From contig NZ_CP090439.1 of the NCBI RefSeq assembly GCF_021441885.1, positions 1,054,001-1,118,000 of the forward strand: a DNA stretch of 64,000 bases. The letters are read 5' to 3'. Shown piece by piece: positions 32,741 to 41,036 of the stretch. The position numbers and the translations under genes were made by a program. Source of the DNA: Vibrio maritimus. Its GTDB lineage: Bacteria > Pseudomonadota > Gammaproteobacteria > Enterobacterales > Vibrionaceae. Every line of letters starts with the position of its first letter. The first letter of the stretch is position 1. The notes under the pieces were generated by a model. The model saw nothing but the letters and a program-made list of their open reading frames with translations, did not search any database and had not been told where the DNA came from.

Positions 32741-33748
32741 ATGAGTAAAAAGTTAAAACTCGCAGATATAGCGGAGCTAGCCGGGGTTTCTAAATCGACC
32801 GTTAGCTTTGTCTTGAATGGACATGCAGAAAAGCACCGTATTAATAAAGAGACGGTAGCCCGCGTGTTACGGGTCGTTGATGAGAATAACTATTCGCCAA
32901 GTGTTTATGCACGGGCGCTTAAGTCTAAGAAAACACAGACTTTTGGCTTAGTTATTCCTGATCTTACCAATATGGGCTTCGCTGCTATCGCTAAATCACT
33001 AGAGCAGTTATCCCTTGCTTCAGGTTATCAGCTGTTGATCGCTTCGACAGATGACGATCCATCGCAAGAGAAAAAAGCGGTCGCTAATCTTATTGAGCGT
33101 CAGGTTGATGGCATGATGGTGGCATCATGTTTAGACAATGATGACTATTATCAAACCCTAAAAAAAGAAACACCAGTTGTGTTTTTTGATCGAGGCTTCG
33201 AGTCAGAACGCTTTAGTGTCGTCACTACAAATGCCTATGATTCTACCAAAGAGATAGTGTTCGAATTGACGGGAAATGCACAAGAATGTGCGTTTATTGG
33301 AGGGCAACTGTCACTATCTCCGAGTCGAGAGCGCTATCAGGGTTTTGTGGATGCGCTGAAAGAGCGAGAACTGTTATTGCAGCCAGAATTAGTGTTCAAC
33401 CAGGATTATCAGCCGCAAAGTGGCTATGACATGATGCAACAATGCGTCGAGCAATTAGGTCGCTTACCAGAGGCGCTTTTTACCGGGTCCTACTCTTTGC
33501 TCGAGGGTGTACTGCGATACCTTAACGAGCATGATTTGATGGCGGATGCATCACAGCAATCGATGCGCCTTGCTACTTTCGATAATTATTCGATTCTCGA
33601 TTGTTTGCCGCTAAAAATCGATTCCATAGAACAGGATTGCCAACAGCTCGCCTTGAAGGTATTTGATTGTTTGCAAAAGACCTTGTCTAATAAGGACTAT
33701 AAAAGTAACACAAGCATCTCTGCTCGCATTCATTACAGGAGACGTTAG
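32741..33748 (+). CDS. scrR: LacI-family sucrose regulator (ScrR/Cra-like)
   Basis: The 335-residue protein has a LacI DNA-binding domain (LADIAELAGVSKSTVSFVLN, residues 6-25, and YARALKSKKT as hinge-helix region) and a periplasmic-binding-like effector domain. It resembles the fructose-responsive Cra/ScrR group. It diverges from scrK, with two operator-like sites between them, and is followed 6 bp later by a GntR gene. The effector (fructose or fructose-1-phosphate) is inferred from family. Confidence 0.87.
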   Translation: MSKKLKLADIAELAGVSKSTVSFVLNGHAEKHRINKETVARVLRVVDENNYSPSVYARALKSKKTQTFGLVIPDLTNMGFAAIAKSLEQLSLASGYQLLIASTDDDPSQEKKAVANLIERQVDGMMVASCLDNDDYYQTLKKETPVVFFDRGFESERFSVVTTNAYDSTKEIVFELTGNAQECAFIGGQLSLSPSRERYQGFVDALKERELLLQPELVFNQDYQPQSGYDMMQQCVEQLGRLPEALFTGSYSLLEGVLRYLNEHDLMADASQQSMRLATFDNYSILDCLPLKIDSIEQDCQQLALKVFDCLQKTLSNKDYKSNTSISARIHYRRR

Positions 33749-33754
33749 CGCCAC

Positions 33755-34471
33755 ATGGACTCGAAATCACTACAACCCCTCTATATACAAGTCGCCGATA
33801 CGCTAAAACAACGCATCGATGATGGGCTGTATCCACAAGGGTCGAAATTGCCCTCTGAGAGTCAGCTAGTAGAGAGCCTAGGGGTCAGTCGAGTTACCGT
33901 TCGTAAGGCGTTAGGGCAACTCGCCGATATTGGCTATACGGTATCGGAAAAGGGTAAAGGGACCTATGTCGCAGTCCAGAAATTGAAGCATGATTTCTTA
34001 GGTATGGCGGGGTTTGCTCAGGAGTTGCAAGGCGCAGGACTAGAGGCCAGTAACCAAGTTATTCATTTTGAAAAGACGGTCGCTGATGAAGCCCTAGCAG
34101 ATAAGCTTAAGGTCGCGCTTCATGCAGAGCTATTTCGATGTGGTCGTCTGCGTGTTGTGAACGGTGATGTCGTGTCTTATGAGGATTTCTATATACCGGT
34201 GGCGCTACTACCAGACTTAAATGAGCAGGTATTGTCAGGCTCTAAATTTGCTTACTTAAAAGAGCAGGGGATTGAAATGGTGAAAACTCATCAAAAGATC
34301 AAACCCTCTTTACCCAGTGAGTCTGTTCAAGATAAGTTATCGGTCGCCGCGCTGGAACCTATCTTGATCAATGAATCGGTTAACTATCGAAATGAGACCG
34401 AGCCTTACGAGTATTCAGTGGTCTACTATAAATCTAGCGTTTATGACTTCGAGATCGTCGCTAGGCTTTGA
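33755..34471 (+). CDS. GntR/HutC-family regulator with UTRA domain
   Basis: The 238-residue protein has a GntR winged helix (PLYIQVADTLKQRIDDG and LPSESQLVESLGVSRVTVRK, residues 8-50) and a UTRA ligand-binding domain (about 90-235). It is co-transcribed with the LacI gene and ends before a strong terminator. The four half-site palindrome at 34591-34633, upstream of the PTS gene, is its most likely target, because GntR/HutC proteins bind GT..AC palindromes. A second regulator beside ScrR is unusual for a sucrose locus. Confidence 0.88.
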   Translation: MDSKSLQPLYIQVADTLKQRIDDGLYPQGSKLPSESQLVESLGVSRVTVRKALGQLADIGYTVSEKGKGTYVAVQKLKHDFLGMAGFAQELQGAGLEASNQVIHFEKTVADEALADKLKVALHAELFRCGRLRVVNGDVVSYEDFYIPVALLPDLNEQVLSGSKFAYLKEQGIEMVKTHQKIKPSLPSESVQDKLSVAALEPILINESVNYRNETEPYEYSVVYYKSSVYDFEIVARL

Positions 34472-34490
34472 TCGACGTTTAAGCTACCGA

Positions 34491-34518
34491 AAACCACCTT
34501 CTATAAGGTGGTTTTTTT
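34491..34518 (+). terminator. Rho-independent terminator after the GntR gene
   Basis: AAACCACCTT (34491-34500) and AAGGTGGTTT (34505-34514) form a 10-bp stem with a CTAT loop and T run. Confidence 0.88.
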
Positions 34519-34590
34519 ATATGCTCACTATCTATTATTGATTGTGATGACAAGCACGTTTCTCACGTTCAATAACATAAAAAGGTTTAT

Positions 34591-34633
34591 CCTGTATTCT
34601 TCCTGTATTACATTAATACACGTTGAATACAGG
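34591..34633. promoter_or_regulatory. Concentric four-half-site operator upstream of the sucrose PTS gene
   Basis: Two perfect inverted repeats share one centre at 34612: outer CCTGTATTC/GAATACAGG (34591-34599, 34625-34633) and inner TGTATTA/TAATACA (34604-34610, 34614-34620). The TGTATT half-sites start at 34593 and 34604 on the plus strand and their complements at 34615 and 34626, so all are 11 bp apart. It lies 35-77 bp upstream of the PTS start codon, over the likely promoter. Confidence 0.75.
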
Positions 34634-34667
34634 TTACTATTTTGTGCTCTTAGGAGAGAACGAAACA

Positions 34668-36029
34668 ATGGCAAGAAATGCTAAAGTTGTCGCATCGCAA
34701 GTCATGGACTTGCTCGGTGGTGAAGGCAACATCGAACAGTTGACGCACTGCGCAACACGTCTTCGCGTCGTCACCAAAGACGACTCAAAAGTTAACGCTG
34801 AACAACTCGGTGAGACAGAGGGTGTTCATGGTTACTTCTTTAAAAATGGTCAGCATCAGGTCATTTTAGGTACTGGCTTTGTGGGCAAAGTCTTCGCTGA
34901 GCTAACCGGCAACGGTGAAGTAGAAACGAGCGCAGCACCTAAGAAGGAAGAATCTGGTAGCACGTTTCAACGAGTTACTCGAACTTTCTCAGACATCTTC
35001 GTTGCGATTATCCCTGCTCTCGTTGCAACGGGATTGCTCATGGGATTGCGCGGACTGATCGTTAGTGGATTCGGTGTTGAATTATCACCTCAGCTAACGA
35101 CGCTTTCTCAAGTCCTTACCGATACCGCTTTTATCTTTATCCCAGTTTTGGTGACTTGGTCTGCCATGCGAGTGTTCGGTGGTAACCCTGTCCTAGGTAT
35201 CGTTTTAGGTTTGATGCTGGTGGCACCGCAATTGGCTAACAAGTGGGATGTGGCGTTTGGTAATGCAGAAGCCTTAATGATTCCATTCTTTGGTTTTGAG
35301 ATTGCGGTTACCGGTCTGCAAAGCTCAATACTGCCTGCAGTATTTATGGGCTGGTTCGCCGCTATGGTCGAAAAAACCTCTCGTAAATACGTGCCGGAGG
35401 TACTGGATCTTATCCTTACACCGTTTATCACGCTCCTAGTATCACTGATTGCTGGATTGGTATTTGTCGGTCCATTACTACTCGGTATTGAAAAGTTCAT
35501 TACTGATATCGTGGTTTACTTCCTGCAAATCCCATACGGCATTGGCGGTCTCATATACGGTGGCGCTATTCAGTTCATGGCTGTGACAGGTATGCACCAT
35601 ACGATTGTTCCAATTACGATTGCGATGGTGACAGAGACTGGCTTTGACTACATCAATCCACTGGGCACAGCAGCAATTGCTGGTCAGTTTGGTGCGGCGA
35701 TGGCGGTGATGACAATGCAAACCAGCAAGGTGAAAAAGTCGGGTATGTTTGGTGCAGCGCTACCAGCACTATTTGGTATCACTGAGCCTGCGATGTTCGC
35801 TGTGACGCTTCCACGAGTTAAGCCGTTCCTTTACGGTTGTGTGGGCGGTGCGATTGGTGGTTGTATCGGTGCTATTGCTGGTATTGGCTCGGCAGGTACT
35901 GGTGCCACTATGCTACCAGGCATGTTGCTTTACTTGGGTGGTGGTCTAGGCATGTACGTTGTGGTTATGTTAGTCGCGGCATTGGTAGCCTTTGTAATGA
36001 CCAAGCTATTCTACAAAGAAGCAAACTAA
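34668..36029 (+). CDS. scrA: Sucrose-type PTS enzyme IIBC
   Basis: The 453-residue membrane protein takes up and phosphorylates sucrose. The N-terminal IIB domain has the phosphorylated cysteine in THCATRLRVV (about residue 27) and GYFFKNGQHQVI; the IIC domain has about ten helices, with FMAVTGMHHTIVPI and GITEPAMFAVTLPRVKPF as sugar-binding landmarks. No IIA domain is present, so it should use the glucose IIA protein, as other sucrose EIIBCs do. The start at 34668 follows AGGAGAG; the in-frame start at 34623 would begin inside the operator. Confidence 0.9.
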   Translation: MARNAKVVASQVMDLLGGEGNIEQLTHCATRLRVVTKDDSKVNAEQLGETEGVHGYFFKNGQHQVILGTGFVGKVFAELTGNGEVETSAAPKKEESGSTFQRVTRTFSDIFVAIIPALVATGLLMGLRGLIVSGFGVELSPQLTTLSQVLTDTAFIFIPVLVTWSAMRVFGGNPVLGIVLGLMLVAPQLANKWDVAFGNAEALMIPFFGFEIAVTGLQSSILPAVFMGWFAAMVEKTSRKYVPEVLDLILTPFITLLVSLIAGLVFVGPLLLGIEKFITDIVVYFLQIPYGIGGLIYGGAIQFMAVTGMHHTIVPITIAMVTETGFDYINPLGTAAIAGQFGAAMAVMTMQTSKVKKSGMFGAALPALFGITEPAMFAVTLPRVKPFLYGCVGGAIGGCIGAIAGIGSAGTGATMLPGMLLYLGGGLGMYVVVMLVAALVAFVMTKLFYKEAN

Positions 36030-36042
36030 TACATTGATTTTT

Positions 36043-36085
36043 ATCCCCTCATGGATGAGCGAGTCACATGGGGGGATTTTTTATT
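36043..36085 (+). terminator. Terminator/attenuator between PTS and hydrolase genes
   Basis: ATCCCCTCATG (36043-36053) pairs with CATGGGGGGAT (36067-36077) over 11 bp with one wobble, followed by a T-rich run. The hydrolase ATG is only 22 bp beyond, so read-through would set the hydrolase level. Confidence 0.75.
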
Positions 36086-36107
36086 TTCAGTTTTAAAGAG
36101 AGTCGTT

Positions 36108-37535
36108 ATGGATTTTTCGAACCGTCAAAACCGTATGGTTAGGCTAGACGAAGTTTCGGATGAGTACTTACAGCACATTGCTTCACTCACCAAAAATGAT
36201 CCTTATTATCCAAGCTACCATATCGCACCAAAGCACGGCTTGGTGAATGACCCTAATGGGCTAAGTTTCTTCAATGGTGAACACCACATCTTTTATCAGT
36301 GGTTTCCTCTGGGTCCGGTGCACGGCCTAAAACACTGGTATCACGTCTCGACTAAAGACTTTGTCAACTTTAAAGACAGAGGTGTTGCGCTTTATCCTGA
36401 TCAAGATTACGACCAACACGGCTGCCATACTGGTATCGCAGTGGTGGAAAATGACCAATTGAATCTGTTGTATACCGCGCACTATGTCCCAGAGCCTGAC
36501 ACTGGTCATCCGACTCAGATTTTGGCTGTCATGGATAAAGAGGGGAATGTCGAGAAAAAGGGAATCGTTGTCGATTTCAACCCAGAGCACTACACTCACA
36601 ACATGCGTGACCCTGTCACCATAAAGCGGGATGATGGCTACTACATGCTAATTGGTGCTGAAAGCCACCAAAATGAAGGTAAGTTAGCTATTTATGGTGG
36701 TCAATCGATCGATAGCTATCACTATATGGGAAATGTCGATATTGGTCTTGAGCAGTTTGGCTTTATGTGGGAATGCCCTAATTACTATGAAGAAGACGAT
36801 AGCGGCGTGTTTATCTTCTCTCCTCAGGGCGTTTCATCCGACAACAAATATGATCTCAAGAACGTCTTTTCCGTGGTCTATATTGTTGGCAAGCCAATTG
36901 ATACACAAACCCTGAAGTTTGAGAATCAAGGCTATTTTGAGTTAGACAAAGGTTTCGACTTTTACGCGCCTCAGACGTATCTCGATGAGCAGGGTAGGCG
37001 AATCCTGATTGGTTGGCTTGGCAATTCGAAAAGCGAGTACCCAACGGATAAAAACTACTGGGCACATATGCTAACCATGCCCAGAGAAGTCGAAATTCGC
37101 GGTAACAAACTGATTCAAAAGCCACTTATTGAAATGGAAGCATTGAGATTAAGTGCTCACTCACTTGCTGCTAAGACGGAGTTAGCGAGTCGTGCATTTG
37201 AGTTGGACGTCTTGGTTGAAGAGAGTTTCTCCATCGAGTTTGCTAACCAAAGCGGCGAAAAAATGGTGTTCTCTGGTATAGATTGTGAGTGGAAACTCGA
37301 TAGAACCGAGGTAACCGATGTGCATGCAGAGCAATTCGGAACAGCTCGTTACGCAAAACGCGTCGGTGCACATAACAGAGTGAGAATCTTCGTCGATAAC
37401 TCAAGCATCGAGATTTTCTGTGATGGTGGTGAAACTGTGTTTACATCGCGACTGTTTGTGGCGGACCTAGATCAGCTCTACTTGTCTGGTGTCACTGGTA
37501 CTATCCACTATCTCGGTTCGATACAGTATAACTAG
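36108..37535 (+). CDS. scrB: Sucrose-6-phosphate hydrolase (GH32)
   Basis: The 475-residue glycoside hydrolase family 32 enzyme splits sucrose-6-phosphate into glucose-6-phosphate and fructose. All three catalytic motifs are present: nucleophile in LVNDPNGLSF (about residue 45), transition-state Asp in MRDPVTI (about 167), and acid/base Glu in WECPNYY (about 222). A C-terminal beta-sandwich follows. The start at 36108 avoids the terminator that an upstream start (36051) would include. Fructose released here is used by scrK. Confidence 0.92.
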   Translation: MDFSNRQNRMVRLDEVSDEYLQHIASLTKNDPYYPSYHIAPKHGLVNDPNGLSFFNGEHHIFYQWFPLGPVHGLKHWYHVSTKDFVNFKDRGVALYPDQDYDQHGCHTGIAVVENDQLNLLYTAHYVPEPDTGHPTQILAVMDKEGNVEKKGIVVDFNPEHYTHNMRDPVTIKRDDGYYMLIGAESHQNEGKLAIYGGQSIDSYHYMGNVDIGLEQFGFMWECPNYYEEDDSGVFIFSPQGVSSDNKYDLKNVFSVVYIVGKPIDTQTLKFENQGYFELDKGFDFYAPQTYLDEQGRRILIGWLGNSKSEYPTDKNYWAHMLTMPREVEIRGNKLIQKPLIEMEALRLSAHSLAAKTELASRAFELDVLVEESFSIEFANQSGEKMVFSGIDCEWKLDRTEVTDVHAEQFGTARYAKRVGAHNRVRIFVDNSSIEIFCDGGETVFTSRLFVADLDQLYLSGVTGTIHYLGSIQYN

Positions 37536-37553
37536 CAACATGCTATAACGAAT

Positions 37554-37579
37554 AAAGGTCAGCGGATGCTGACCTTTTT
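37554..37579 (+). terminator. Rho-independent terminator after scrB
   Basis: AAAGGTCAGC (37554-37563) and GCTGACCTTT (37568-37577) form a 10-bp stem with a GGAT loop and T run. Confidence 0.88.
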
Positions 37580-37648
37580 GTCTTCTATAAGCCTTTCAAA
37601 TAAATGAAGAGCTGGAGAGCGGTGAGTTGTTCAGCGCCTGGGTGGTTA

Positions 37649-37831
37649 TTATCGGAAGCGCTGTTTTGACGAGCTGAGCTCAAGAATCATGTCTAACTCT
37701 TCGTCAGTAACGAGAGCTTTAACTTGTTTATCGCTAAATAGGCGGTCGACGAATAGCTTAACATCTCTTAGCTGTTCATCGTCTAGACGGTGGATAGCAT
37801 CAACAATGTCTTTTTCTAGCGTTTGATTCAT
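37649..37831 (-). CDS. Small acidic protein of unknown function
   Basis: The 60-residue product is mostly predicted helix: LEKDIVDAIHRLDDEQLRDV followed by KLFVDRLFSDKQVKALVTDE. It has no membrane segment or cysteine. A purine-rich GGGAGGGAG-like ribosome site lies upstream of the ATG, which supports translation. I do not recognise the family; it could be a small regulatory or antitoxin-like protein, but no partner gene is present. Confidence 0.55.
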   Translation of the reverse strand: MNQTLEKDIVDAIHRLDDEQLRDVKLFVDRLFSDKQVKALVTDEELDMILELSSSKQRFR

Positions 37832-38426
37832 ACGACTCCCTCCCTCGGTTCCCTACTACATAAATTAGACGATATGCGACTGATAGCAAGTAAAAGTTTA
37901 TGCACTCTAGTGACTAGTCTTGGTTTGAGGCTCCGAGCTTCGTTTGTTGTCTAGCCTGCACTCTGTATAACAAGCGGCAACGAAAATGCACAGAGCCCTT
38001 TAGTGATACGGTCTTGCTTCAAATTTGCAGCAACTCGTTAACATGCGATTAATGAATTTATCAATAGATTAGTGTGAGGAATATCACTATAAGACTGCGG
38101 ATTGATTGAAAGTTCCCATAAATTGCCTCAATAAATGTTTTTAAAGCTAAATGTATATTTATTTATATATAAGGTATTGATTTAATTGGCTTTATCTATT
38201 TTTCTAAAAGCGTGATTTAGGTAGGCATTTTCAGTTTCTTAGGATTGATGGGGTGAATGAATTTCCCCAAAATTGCTCTCGTTCATTCGATAAATGATTT
38301 CAAGTTTTTTGTTTGATGTGACGTGTGAATGTGTTGCTAGGTTGTTCCCCAATACATTCACTACAGACAAAGAGCTTTTAAATATAAAAAAAACACTTAT
38401 TACAATTACAATCCTTGGGGTTAATA
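37832..38426. other. 595-bp intergenic region upstream of the porin
   Basis: No gene is visible. The region is AT-rich, especially 38130-38210. A CRP-like site lies at 38073-38088, more than 330 bp before the porin start, which implies a long untranslated leader or a second nearer promoter. The last 200 bp have no convincing -10/-35 pair. Confidence 0.5.
38073..38088. promoter_or_regulatory. CRP-like site upstream of the porin
   Basis: TGTGAGGAATATCACT matches TGTGA-N6-TCACA except in the last base. CRP control of carbohydrate porins is common in Vibrio. Confidence 0.55.
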
Positions 38427-39563
38427 ATGAAAAACACATTTAAGCTATCGCTAGCTGCAGTATTGGTTTCTACTGCAATGGCTGCAAACGCGGGTATCAG
38501 CATCGTTGATAACGAGACAGGTAACTTCTCAATCGGTGGTGACGTTGAATTTGACTTCAACTTCCAAGACCGCGATTCTCAAACAGCAAAAGAGTTTGAC
38601 CAAACTGGTCGTATTCTTCTTGAGTTTGCAGGCGAGCGCTACACAGACACTGGTCACGTATTCCAAGTAAACGTTCAACCTCTAATGGAAAGCAGCGGCA
38701 ACGTAGCTCTAGATGACGCTTGGTTCGCATTCGGCGCACAAGATGGTTGGAATCTACGTATGGGTCGCTTCGAAGCGTTCGATATGTTCCCTGTAGGTCA
38801 AGATACGTTCCTAGAGTACTCTGGTGACACAGCAAACGACCTAGTTGTTGACGGTTCTGCTTACGTTTACCAAATGAAAGAAGGTCGTGGTCGTGGTTCT
38901 AGCGGTCAGCTAATGTACAGCCAAAACTTCAACAATCTTTATGTTGAGTTAGCATCTATGATTGGTGAGCGTGACGTACTGTTCGGTGTAGATGGTAACG
39001 GCGACCGTTCTTACCACGGTCAACCAATCATCAGCACTAAAGATGCTGTACTACTTCGCCCAGTAGTAGGTTACCAAGCAGGTAACTTCGGTATTGCAGC
39101 TTCTATGGAAGCGAACCTAGTGAAAGATGCGGTAGTTGTTCAAGGTGTGAATGGTGAGGTTGATGTATCTGACCGTACTGGTTACGGTGTGACTGCAAAC
39201 TACACAACTGCAGACTGGAACCTTATTGCAAACTTCGCATACATGGACGCAGTTGATGAGAACAACATGTCTGTTGGTGTGAACGCACTATACAAAGGCT
39301 TCGGTCTTGGTTACATCCACGCAGCGAACGAATACGAGAACAAAGAAGTTTCTACTAGCTACGCAGCAGGTGACGTGAAAGTTGATACTTGGTACGCATC
39401 TTACGAGTTTGCTGACGTACTACAAGTAGAAGATTTCTCTATCTACCTAGGTGCTTACTACACAACAGTTGATAACAAGACTGATAGCACTCAGACTGCA
39501 GCAGGCAACTTTGCTGAAGATGATGACAAAGGTGTACGTGTACGCTTTAAGTACTTCTTCTAA
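38427..39563 (+). CDS. Outer-membrane porin, highly expressed
   Basis: The 378-residue protein has a signal peptide (MKNTFKLSLAAVLVSTAMA, cleavage after ANA near residue 22), alternating beta-strand pattern and a C-terminal ...FKYFF ending recognised by the BAM complex. It forms a barrel of the gram-negative porin type, probably trimeric and of about 16 strands. Codon choice is strongly biased (CGT, AAC, GAA, CTA/GTA), unlike its neighbours, indicating very high expression. The substrate is not clear; carbohydrate uptake would fit the CRP-like site. A strong terminator follows. Confidence 0.85.
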   Translation: MKNTFKLSLAAVLVSTAMAANAGISIVDNETGNFSIGGDVEFDFNFQDRDSQTAKEFDQTGRILLEFAGERYTDTGHVFQVNVQPLMESSGNVALDDAWFAFGAQDGWNLRMGRFEAFDMFPVGQDTFLEYSGDTANDLVVDGSAYVYQMKEGRGRGSSGQLMYSQNFNNLYVELASMIGERDVLFGVDGNGDRSYHGQPIISTKDAVLLRPVVGYQAGNFGIAASMEANLVKDAVVVQGVNGEVDVSDRTGYGVTANYTTADWNLIANFAYMDAVDENNMSVGVNALYKGFGLGYIHAANEYENKEVSTSYAAGDVKVDTWYASYEFADVLQVEDFSIYLGAYYTTVDNKTDSTQTAAGNFAEDDDKGVRVRFKYFF

Positions 39564-39598
39564 GCGCTTAGTCGTATAGAACAACACTGCCAAATACT

Positions 39599-39628
39599 AA
39601 AACGGAGCGAGTTCGCTCCGTTTTTTCG
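39599..39628 (+). terminator. Rho-independent terminator after the porin gene
   Basis: AAAACGGAGCG and CGCTCCGTTTT around an AGTT loop, followed by T residues. The A/T flanks make it usable in both directions. Confidence 0.85.
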
Positions 39629-39642
39629 TTTTAACTCGATAA

Positions 39643-40806
39643 TTAGAAAGTGAAAGCTAGGTTTGCGGAAGCGCCAAGCTGATTACTTCCCGCATAGTTA
39701 CCCGCAATATCCAGACTGACGACATCGAATGGGCTGAGGCCAATACCCGCCGTTATAGCACTGTCCGCATTGTCTTGCATGTCGATCTCATATCCAGCGC
39801 GCAGTTGTGCCCAGTCCCACGCGTTGCCTTCGATACCAAAGCGTAGGTATTGAGTTTCGTCGTTAAGGTTTGCAAAACGCTCTTGCTTGGTGAGTTCGAT
39901 ATCTACCGCAACCGTTACAAAGTCGCCATTGTATGCTGAACCAATGGTCGCCATAGGGTTTAACTTGTAGCTGTCGATCTTAGTTCCGTCGTGGGTTTTG
40001 ACGTCAATTTCTTGTTGAATAATGTCTCGTACCGATAAGCCAAGACGCCAGTTTTCATAGTGCCATGCTGCACCGAGATCAAAGTTAAATGCACTTTTTT
40101 CAACCATGCTGTCTTCTGCATTGTCGGCATCAAAGTCTTGAACACTAGCGATCAGTGCGTATGTGCGTAGCTTTTGGAACTTAGGCGTAATACCAAATGA
40201 GACGTCTTGATCAGCAATCACGAAGTTCTTACCCAGGGCTAGACCAAGTTCGGCGCTCGCGAATGCCTGCATCTGTACTTCAGAGTCCATATAACGGTCT
40301 TCAATGGCATCTGGAGTGTCACCTTGGCTTGGCGCGATTAATGGCGCTGCAATGGCTTCTGCGTAGCCACGCGCATACAGGTTGCTCGATACAATGCTAG
40401 ATGGAATTGCCACTGCAAATCCAACGTTGGCAGTGACCGTAGTCGGTCTGTTGCCCTCAAGCTGATCCAATAGGCGGTTGATCTCAGCGAGCTTAGCGAC
40501 ATCGCCCGTTGGGTTTTTCTCATATTCATCAATTAATGATTGCAGATCGTCCAACGTAGTGATGCTCTCATCCGTATCACGAGCGCTCGCACCAAATGTT
40601 GGTAGCAACAAACCAACATCATCGCTGTCTTTGTATGTAGCGGTTAATGCTGGGTTGTATAAGCCTGCGGTTAAGTAGTCAGCTGACGCGACACCGGTGT
40701 TACCCATGGCGGCACCACGTGCTTCGACCATATTGTTTGCTGCATTCGATATAATTGGAGTGGTTGCTGCCAAGACGATGGCGGCCACTTTAGTCATTTT
40801 ATTCAT
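39643..40806 (-). CDS. TraF-like outer-membrane beta-barrel protein
   Basis: The 387-residue protein has a signal peptide (cleavage near residue 22, SNA) and the start of the mature protein NNMVEARGAAMGNTGVASAD, the glycine-rich PorV/PorQ/TraF_2-type opening. Strand-like repeats fill the rest and it ends ...ASANLAFTF. Databases often label this family conjugal transfer TraF, but no conjugation genes are present here and a chromosomal envelope role is more likely. AGGA lies 8 bp before ATG 40806. Confidence 0.8.
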   Translation of the reverse strand: MNKMTKVAAIVLAATTPIISNAANNMVEARGAAMGNTGVASADYLTAGLYNPALTATYKDSDDVGLLLPTFGASARDTDESITTLDDLQSLIDEYEKNPTGDVAKLAEINRLLDQLEGNRPTTVTANVGFAVAIPSSIVSSNLYARGYAEAIAAPLIAPSQGDTPDAIEDRYMDSEVQMQAFASAELGLALGKNFVIADQDVSFGITPKFQKLRTYALIASVQDFDADNAEDSMVEKSAFNFDLGAAWHYENWRLGLSVRDIIQQEIDVKTHDGTKIDSYKLNPMATIGSAYNGDFVTVAVDIELTKQERFANLNDETQYLRFGIEGNAWDWAQLRAGYEIDMQDNADSAITAGIGLSPFDVVSLDIAGNYAGSNQLGASANLAFTF

Positions 40807-40979
40807 TATTATGTCCTGCGATTCATTCGCATTGAGTACTCATTATCCGATGAGTCTTATGATTACGCGCCTTCATTGCGAAGATCACGCCACTGCATTC
40901 ACGTGAGTTATTCACGCAAGAGCATATGATAATTGATATTTATATAAAGTAAATGAGCTATCATTTTGTTTTATAGGAT

Positions 40980-41011
40980 AAAAAAAGGCTCACCTCTGTG
41001 AGGTGAGCCTT
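40980..41011 (-). terminator. Terminator of the YjiH-like gene
   Basis: AAGGCTCACCTC (40985-40996) and GAGGTGAGCCTT (41000-41011) form a 12-bp stem; on the reverse strand a T run follows. Confidence 0.88.
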
Positions 41012-41036
41012 TGAAAGAGAAAAATTCTATTGGTGT

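Noticed and set aside
39643..40806. TraF label as evidence of a conjugative element
   Set aside because: No other transfer, integrase or relaxase genes are present; the family name is historical and this is a chromosomal outer-membrane protein.
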